From: Dehalococcoidia bacterium
Lineage (GTDB): Bacteria > Chloroflexota > Dehalococcoidia > Lucifugimonadales > Lucifugimonadaceae
Assembly (NCBI GenBank): GCA_026421215.1
Contig: JAPKBN010000002.1
Location: 86,841-150,840 of the forward strand
Direction of reading: 5' to 3'
Length of the DNA stretch: 64,000 nucleotides
Positions within the stretch are counted from its first letter, which is position 1. Every line of letters begins with the position of its first letter. Positions 58,977-64,000 of the stretch are shown one piece after another. The notes beneath the pieces are model-generated. The model had not been told where the DNA came from, made no database searches, and was given only the letters and a program-made list of their open reading frames with translations. Made by a program: the position numbers and the translations under genes.

Positions 58977-60419
58977 ATGCCTGACGCCAACACAGAACTT
59001 GCCTGGACGCCCGCGCACCAATTGCGGGAGATGATCGTAAATCGGGAGATATCGCCCGTAGAGATCACACAGACGGCGTTGGACCGGATCGATAAATTCA
59101 ATGATCAGCTAAATGCGTATCTAGCCGTCATTCCAGAAGAGGCGCTAGAGACCGCTCGTGCTGCCGAGCAGGCGGTCATGGACGGCGACGATCTGGGGCT
59201 GCTTCATGGCGTGCCGACCTCCATCAAGGACCTAGAGCCGATGAAGGGCGTCCGCTTCACGTCCGGGTCGCTTATCTACACAGACCGCATTGCGGATGAA
59301 GATTCGCTGTCGGTAACGCGTATCAAGAACGCTGGCGCTGTAATCCTCGGGAAGACTAATACCTCTGAATACGGTCATATCGGGACCAACGAGAACCGAC
59401 TAGGCGACGCTTGCCGGAACCCCTGGAACACCGAGCGCACCAGCGGAGCATCCAGCGGAGGAGCGGGTGCGTCTGTAGCTGCTGGCATCACGCCGCTGGC
59501 ACAGGGCAGCGACGGCGCTGGCTCGATACGCATCCCAGCTGGCCTGTGTGGTGTCTACGGTATCAAGGCGACGCAAGGACGGGTGCCACGTTATTCGACC
59601 GGAATCGACAGCTGGCACTGGTTTAACTACTCCAACGTCGGCCCACTGGCACGGGACGTTACCGATGCGGCCACAATGCTTCAGGTCCTTGCGGGACCAC
59701 ATCCGGACGCCGAACACCTGACCATTCAGGAAGACCCGCCGGACTACATTGCATCTCTCGGCAGAGGCGTGAAGGGTCTGCGTATTGCCTACTCGCCCGA
59801 CCTCGGCGGAGTGGCAGTAGATCCAGAGGTACGGGATGTTGTCGGGAAGGCTGCGCAGTCGTTTGAAGAGATGGGCGCGATCGTCGAAGAGCCTGGCTTC
59901 AAGATCGACTCCCCGGAAGCGATGTTCGATCTGCTGCTGACCATATGGCGCTGCCGCACATTCTCAACCAATGGGCACCTCCTCGAGCAACGGGAGCTGC
60001 TGACTGACTACCTTCGGGATGGACTCGAGGGCGGCCAGAAGGTCACCGGTGAGGAGCTATGGGACGCCTACTCACGATTGGAGTTCTATCGCCACTACGT
60101 ACAAGAATTCTTCGAGGGCTACGATCTCCTGCTCACCCCGACGCTTGCAACACCGGCGTTCAAGGTCGGTGAGCATCCGAATCTGATCGGCGGGCAGTCG
60201 GTGCCCGACAAGCTCTGGGGATTCACGCCGTTCACTTACCCGTTCAACATGTGCGGGAATCCGGCCGCCACCGCGCCAGCCGGGTTCTCAAGCGATGGAC
60301 TTCCGATCGGGCTTCACATCGTAGGGCGCTGGGGTGACGAAGAGACAGTTTTAGCGGCCTCCAAAGCGTTCGAAGACGCACGACCCTGGGCTGATAAGAA
60401 ACCAGCCGGGTTCGAGTAG
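58977..60419 (+). CDS. Amidase signature enzyme, type 1
   Basis: Amide hydrolase, 480 aa from ATG 58977 (AAAGAGAG upstream; TTG 58962 is possible). Ser-cisSer-Lys triad: K84 (TSIKDLEPM), cis-Ser near S160 (SGASSGGAGAS) and nucleophile S183 (GSDGAGSIRIPA), where the usual TGG before Ser is GAG. The C-terminal region NPAATAPAGFSSDGLPIGLH is typical. It differs from the two amidases downstream, which are closer to one another. No signal peptide. Without gatB/gatC nearby it is not assigned as GatA. Confidence 0.92.
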   Translation: MPDANTELAWTPAHQLREMIVNREISPVEITQTALDRIDKFNDQLNAYLAVIPEEALETARAAEQAVMDGDDLGLLHGVPTSIKDLEPMKGVRFTSGSLIYTDRIADEDSLSVTRIKNAGAVILGKTNTSEYGHIGTNENRLGDACRNPWNTERTSGASSGGAGASVAAGITPLAQGSDGAGSIRIPAGLCGVYGIKATQGRVPRYSTGIDSWHWFNYSNVGPLARDVTDAATMLQVLAGPHPDAEHLTIQEDPPDYIASLGRGVKGLRIAYSPDLGGVAVDPEVRDVVGKAAQSFEEMGAIVEEPGFKIDSPEAMFDLLLTIWRCRTFSTNGHLLEQRELLTDYLRDGLEGGQKVTGEELWDAYSRLEFYRHYVQEFFEGYDLLLTPTLATPAFKVGEHPNLIGGQSVPDKLWGFTPFTYPFNMCGNPAATAPAGFSSDGLPIGLHIVGRWGDEETVLAASKAFEDARPWADKKPAGFE

Positions 60420-60426
60420 ACGCCAG

Positions 60427-60472
60427 AGATCTCCTCTTCCCAGCGGGAGAGGGTCTGGATTAGGGAGAAGTT
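60427..60472. repeat. Possible degenerate dispersed palindromic repeat
   Basis: The gap before the second amidase carries CCTCTTCCC-AGC-GGGAGAGG (60433-60452, one bulged T) followed by GTCTGGATTAGGGAG. This resembles the widespread intergenic hairpin repeats of the CTCTCCC..GGGAGAGGG..AGGG type. Only one copy is seen in the window, so the repeat nature rests on recognition alone. Confidence 0.3.
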
Positions 60473-60539
60473 CGCTGATTCAACCTATCTAATCCATCAG
60501 TAGTTGATGCGTAGTCGGACTTCAACCACGGAGCAATAA

Positions 60540-61943
60540 ATGACCGAAGATCTTCACTACAAGACCATCACGGAGCTCGCCCCGCTAGTTCGAGATGGCG
60601 AGCTGTCATCGGTAGAACTTACCGAGTCGCAACTGGCTCGAATTGAGCAACTTGATGGCTACCTGAAGTCGTATGCCACTGTGATGGCTGACAGCGCTCG
60701 CGCTCAGGCGCGTACCGCCGACGCCGAAATCGCCAGCGGCAACTACCGCGGCGCGCTCCACGGCATCCCAATTGCGGTAAAAGACCTCTGCTTTACGATC
60801 GGCGTTCGGACGATGGGTGGTAGTGCGGTCTTTGCAGACAACGTTCCGGAATACGACGCCACGGTCGTAAAGCGACTGAACGATGCCGGGGCTGTGATGC
60901 TTGGTAAGCTCAACCTCACCGAGGGAGCGATGGGCGGATACAACCCTAAGTTGGACATCCCGGAGAACCCTTGGAAAGACGGTCACTGGACCGGGCAGTC
61001 TTCAAGTGGATCAGGTGCGGCGACCGCCGCCGGCCTCGCATTTGGCACGCTCGGCAGCGATACGGGCGGCTCTATCCGATACCCGGCAGCTGCTTGCGGG
61101 ACCGTCGGGGTGAAACCGACATGGGGCCTGGTCAGTCGGTACGGCGTGATGGACCTCGCACAGTCGCTCGATCACGTGGGACCGCTCACTCGCTCCGCCG
61201 CCGATGCAGGGATCGTCTTGCAGGCGATCGCCGGACTGGATGCCAACGATCCCACGACGCTTCCTCAGCCGGTTCCAGATATGACGGCGGCGCTCGGATC
61301 GGGAGTTAAAGGTATCAAGATTGGGTTCGATGAGCGTTACGCCTCGGAGGATCTTGAACCGGAGATCGCGGACGCCATCGCCGACAGTGTGCGTTTGATG
61401 GAGCAACTGGGGGCACAGATCGTACCGGTCAAAATGCCTTCACGACTGCGCGAATACATGGATGCATGGCCGGTGATCTGCTCGTCGGAGGCCGCTTTTG
61501 CACACGCGGACACTTTCCCTTCACGCGCAGACGAATACGGGCCGTGGTTCCGTGGGTGGCTCTCTAACGGTGCAGCTCACACAGCCGCGGACTACGCCGA
61601 CGCCAACGTGCTCAGAGCGGCTTGCATCGGAGACCTTCGTCTTACAATGCGCGGAATCGACCTCCTTGCCTGCCCATCCACACATCGCACGCCGTATCCG
61701 ATCACGCACGAGGAGTTGTACGGACCCATACCGCCGAGCCGCAATTCGTGGCAATCTCGGTTTACCGCGCCGATGGACTATGCCGGGCTACCCACGATCT
61801 CGCTTCCCTGCGGGTTGAACAGCGAAAACCTTCCACTCAGCCTTCAGTTCGTCGGCCACCACCTGTCCGAGCAGTTGCTAATTCTGGCGGGGCACACCTT
61901 CGAACAGGCGACCGACTTCCACAATCTGCACCCGCCGATGTAA
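60540..61943 (+). CDS. Amidase signature enzyme, type 2 copy A
   Basis: 467 aa, GatA-like amidase. Triad K81 (IAVKDLCFT), S155 (TGQSSSGSGAA) and S178 (GSDTGGSIRYPAA). The N-terminal helix region DLHYKTITELAPLVRDGELS is shared with copy B. Substrate-site residues VPEYDATVVKRLNDAGAVML follow. It is very similar along its length to the gene at 61974-63380, so this is a tandem duplication; only 30 bp separate them. No gatB/C nearby. The substrate is unknown. Confidence 0.93.
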   Translation: MTEDLHYKTITELAPLVRDGELSSVELTESQLARIEQLDGYLKSYATVMADSARAQARTADAEIASGNYRGALHGIPIAVKDLCFTIGVRTMGGSAVFADNVPEYDATVVKRLNDAGAVMLGKLNLTEGAMGGYNPKLDIPENPWKDGHWTGQSSSGSGAATAAGLAFGTLGSDTGGSIRYPAAACGTVGVKPTWGLVSRYGVMDLAQSLDHVGPLTRSAADAGIVLQAIAGLDANDPTTLPQPVPDMTAALGSGVKGIKIGFDERYASEDLEPEIADAIADSVRLMEQLGAQIVPVKMPSRLREYMDAWPVICSSEAAFAHADTFPSRADEYGPWFRGWLSNGAAHTAADYADANVLRAACIGDLRLTMRGIDLLACPSTHRTPYPITHEELYGPIPPSRNSWQSRFTAPMDYAGLPTISLPCGLNSENLPLSLQFVGHHLSEQLLILAGHTFEQATDFHNLHPPM

Positions 61944-61973
61944 AGAGGCGACCACGGTGACCAGGAGCATCCC

Positions 61974-63380
61974 ATGGCTGATGATTTGCACTACAAGACG
62001 ATTAGCGAACTTGCTCCACGGATCCGCGATGGTGTGATGTCATCGGTCGAATTGACCGAGTCACAACTTGACCGTATTGGCCGAATTGACGGTCGACTCA
62101 AGGCGTACGCCACGGTGATGGCGGATAGCGCTCGTGCACAGGCGCGGGTTGCTGATGAGGAGATCGCCGCAGGCAACTACCGCGGCCCACTCCATGGAAT
62201 CCCAGTGGCGGTCAAAGACCTGTGCGCCACAGACGGCGTTAGGACGATGGGTGGCAGCGCCGTATTTGCCGATAACGTGCCTGAATTCGATTCAACGGTC
62301 GTCGCCCGATTCAATGAGGCTGGAGCGATTCTTCTCGGCAAGTTGAACCTGACCGAAGGAGCGATGGCCGGCTATAACCCGAAGTTGGATATCCCGGAGA
62401 ACCCATGGAAAGAGAGCTACTGGTCCGGCGCGTCGTCGAGCGGATCTGGCTGCGCCGCTGCGGCTGGTATGGCGTTTGGGACGTTGGGCAGCGACACGGG
62501 CGGCTCAATACGGTTTCCTTCAGCGGCATGTGGAAATGTCGGCCTCAAACCGACATGGGGCCGTGTGAGTCGATACGGTGTGATGGCCCTCGCCGAGTCG
62601 CTTGATCACATAGGCCCGATGACACGCTCCGCCGCCGATGCCGGGATCGTCCTGCAGGCCATCGCCGGACTTGACCCCAACGATCCCACAACACTCCCAA
62701 ACCCGGTCTTGGATATGACCGCATCTCTCGATGCGGGTGTGAAAGGGCTCAAGATTGGTTTCGACGAGAGATACGCCAGCGAGGATGTAGAGCCGGAGCT
62801 AGCGACCGCCATCGCCGAGAGCGTGAAAACTATGGAGAGTCTGGGCGCGGAAATCGTCTCGGTAACGATGCCGGTTAATCTGCGTGAATACCTGGCCGCA
62901 TGGGAGCCGATCTGTGCGTCCGAAGCGGCTGCTGCTCACGCCAGTACATATCCATCAAGATCGGACGAATACGGTCCGTGGTTCCGTGAGTGGCTCAGGC
63001 GAGGGGTATCCCTGAGCGCGGCTGAGTATGCCGGTGCCAAGGTACTCAGGGCGGCATGTGTCGGGGAGTTTCGGGTGACCATGCGAGGGATCGATTTTCT
63101 CGCTAGCCCATCCACCAGCGCGTCGGCTCACCCCGTCACCTTGGGTGATATGTACGGGACGATCCAACAGGAGTTGGACCCTTGGGATTTCTTCCGGTTC
63201 ACCGTGCCTGCGGACTTCTCCGGACTACCCACAATCTCACTGCCATGCGGGCTGAACGGCGACGGTTTACCTCTTAGCCTCCAGTTCGTCGGGCATCACC
63301 TGTCCGAACAGTTACTGGTGCAAGCCGGACACGCCTTCGAACGAGCGACCGACTTCCACAACCTGCATCCCCCGGTGTAA
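61974..63380 (+). CDS. Amidase signature enzyme, type 2 copy B
   Basis: 468 aa. Triad K81 (VAVKDLCAT), S155 (SGASSSGSGCAAA) and S178 (GSDTGGSIRFPSA). Almost colinear with copy A; differences cluster in the central region (residues 295-400) and around the substrate site, which may change specificity. The start ATG 61974 lies 30 bp after copy A. It is last in the + strand catabolic run; a weak hairpin (63382-63410) follows. Confidence 0.93.
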   Translation: MADDLHYKTISELAPRIRDGVMSSVELTESQLDRIGRIDGRLKAYATVMADSARAQARVADEEIAAGNYRGPLHGIPVAVKDLCATDGVRTMGGSAVFADNVPEFDSTVVARFNEAGAILLGKLNLTEGAMAGYNPKLDIPENPWKESYWSGASSSGSGCAAAAGMAFGTLGSDTGGSIRFPSAACGNVGLKPTWGRVSRYGVMALAESLDHIGPMTRSAADAGIVLQAIAGLDPNDPTTLPNPVLDMTASLDAGVKGLKIGFDERYASEDVEPELATAIAESVKTMESLGAEIVSVTMPVNLREYLAAWEPICASEAAAAHASTYPSRSDEYGPWFREWLRRGVSLSAAEYAGAKVLRAACVGEFRVTMRGIDFLASPSTSASAHPVTLGDMYGTIQQELDPWDFFRFTVPADFSGLPTISLPCGLNGDGLPLSLQFVGHHLSEQLLVQAGHAFERATDFHNLHPPV

Positions 63381-63381
63381 G

Positions 63382-63414
63382 ACCGTCCACTAGAACAGCG
63401 TAAGGACGGTGTTT
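63382..63414. terminator. Weak terminator-like hairpin after amidase copy B
   Basis: ACCGTCC (63382-63388) pairs with GGACGGT (63404-63410) over 7 bp with a 15-nt loop and is followed by GTTTG. It lies between convergent genes. A second nested repeat, GCACCC..GGGTGC around 63423-63461, follows. The T-run is poor, so confidence is low. Confidence 0.3.
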
Positions 63415-63483
63415 GCCCCGCGTGCACCCGTTATTTCTCCTGACCGAAAGATCGGCATGGGTGCGGACATACGCCCCCACAGC

Positions 63484-63891
63484 TCATTCCAGGCTCTTTA
63501 GGTAAGCGGTCAGGTCATCCACATCATCCTGCGACAGGTGGCTGTAGGTCTTCGGCATGATGTTGTTAAATCCATCTACGATAAAGGTGCCGGGATTTCT
63601 GATCGACTGCTGGATGTATTGATAGGCGGTAAGATCCGAATCCCGGGTGGCTGCTGTGCTGTAGATCCCCGCGAGGCCGGGACCGGTTATGCGCCTCGTG
63701 CCGGTTGAGTGACAGGCTGAACAACTCTCGTTCTTGAACAAACGCTGGCCGTTAGCCGCGTCCGCCACGTGCGGCGGTAACGCGGAATCGCGCGTGGGAA
63801 TGCCTCCGCTGCCTCCGCCACATGCGGCGGCCACAAGCATCAAACCAACAGATAGAGCGAATATCCGGGTTCGACCGAAATTCCCGAACAC
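63484..63891 (-). CDS. Lipoprotein c-type cytochrome
   Basis: Small class I cytochrome c, 135 aa from GTG 63891, which has CAGGAG 5 nt upstream; the frame opens at 63996. The N-terminus FGNFGRTRIFALSVGLMLV is a signal peptide ending in the lipobox-like VAAAC, with Cys24 lipidated, then a short Gly and Ser linker. Haem is bound by C57-x2-C60-H61 (CSACH), with axial M112 (NIMPKTYSHL). Expected on the outer face of the membrane as an electron carrier; partners are not visible here. Confidence 0.88.
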   Translation of the reverse strand: MFGNFGRTRIFALSVGLMLVAAACGGGSGGIPTRDSALPPHVADAANGQRLFKNESCSACHSTGTRRITGPGLAGIYSTAATRDSDLTAYQYIQQSIRNPGTFIVDGFNNIMPKTYSHLSQDDVDDLTAYLKSLE

Positions 63892-64000
63892 AAGAACTCC
63901 TGAAACATACGAGATGAGGGTGTTGTTATCAGAGCCAGCTGTCACGTCGGAGGGTATTGTGGGATGCATCAACAAATTAGCCGAACGATGGCTCACGTCA

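Noticed and set aside
60540..63380. GatA subunits of the tRNA amidotransferase
   Set aside because: Two copies in tandem without gatB or gatC; similarity to GatA is shared by many amidases.

Overview
The window (GC-rich, roughly 55-60 percent by eye) is a bacterial chromosome segment. I think it comes from a marine Chloroflexota of the Dehalococcoidia / SAR202 type. The grounds are an 11-subunit Nuo cluster without nuoEFG, four tandem CaiB/BaiF CoA-transferases, stacked paralogous amidases and amidohydrolases next to a molybdenum hydroxylase, and frequent TTG starts. That assignment is inference from gene content; no phylogeny could be run. No tRNA, rRNA, CRISPR array, insertion sequence or prophage gene was seen.

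Layout. 1-3.4 kb (+): hisS (its 5' end lies outside the window), prfA and prmC, closed by a strong terminator. 3.5-24.8 kb (-): one long run of str, S10, spc and alpha operon genes read right to left, from rpsL, rpsG and fusA through rpsJ to rplQ, then truA, rplM and rpsI. A consensus-like promoter lies before rpsL, and tuf is missing between fusA and rpsJ. Several gaps in this run hold clear inverted repeats. 25.2-27.9 kb (+): an OmpR-type regulator with a degenerate receiver, and a membrane GAF histidine kinase. 28-30.6 kb (-): two paralogous metal-dependent amidohydrolases. 30.9-34.6 kb (+): FAD, 2Fe-2S and Mo subunits of a xanthine-oxidase-family hydroxylase with a terminator, then a MoaD/ThiS-like sulfur carrier.

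35.3-37.8 kb (+): a pterin cluster, folE, a pteridine-reductase-like SDR, a second SDR and folB. 37.9-39.8 kb: a dCMP deaminase (-) and an orphan trpB (+). 40-50.2 kb (+): nuoABCDHIJKLMN, a proton-pumping complex I without the NADH-oxidising module. 50.3-63.4 kb: a catabolic accessory region with an SMP-30-like protein, four CoA-transferases, a Gfo/Idh/MocA oxidoreductase (-), a DUF6159-like membrane protein and three amidases. 63.5-63.9 kb (-): a lipoprotein c-type cytochrome.

The first 25 kb is conserved translation and transcription machinery. The rest looks like energy conservation plus scavenging of complex organic matter: hydroxylation, amide hydrolysis and CoA transfer. The most unusual items are the intercistronic hairpins in the str/S10 run, the receiver domain without a phospho-Asp beside an intact kinase, the pterin cluster with its AT-rich promoter region, three genes that appear to have leaderless mRNAs, and a 9-bp minisatellite coding a Gly-Gly-Pro stretch in ribosomal protein uS5.
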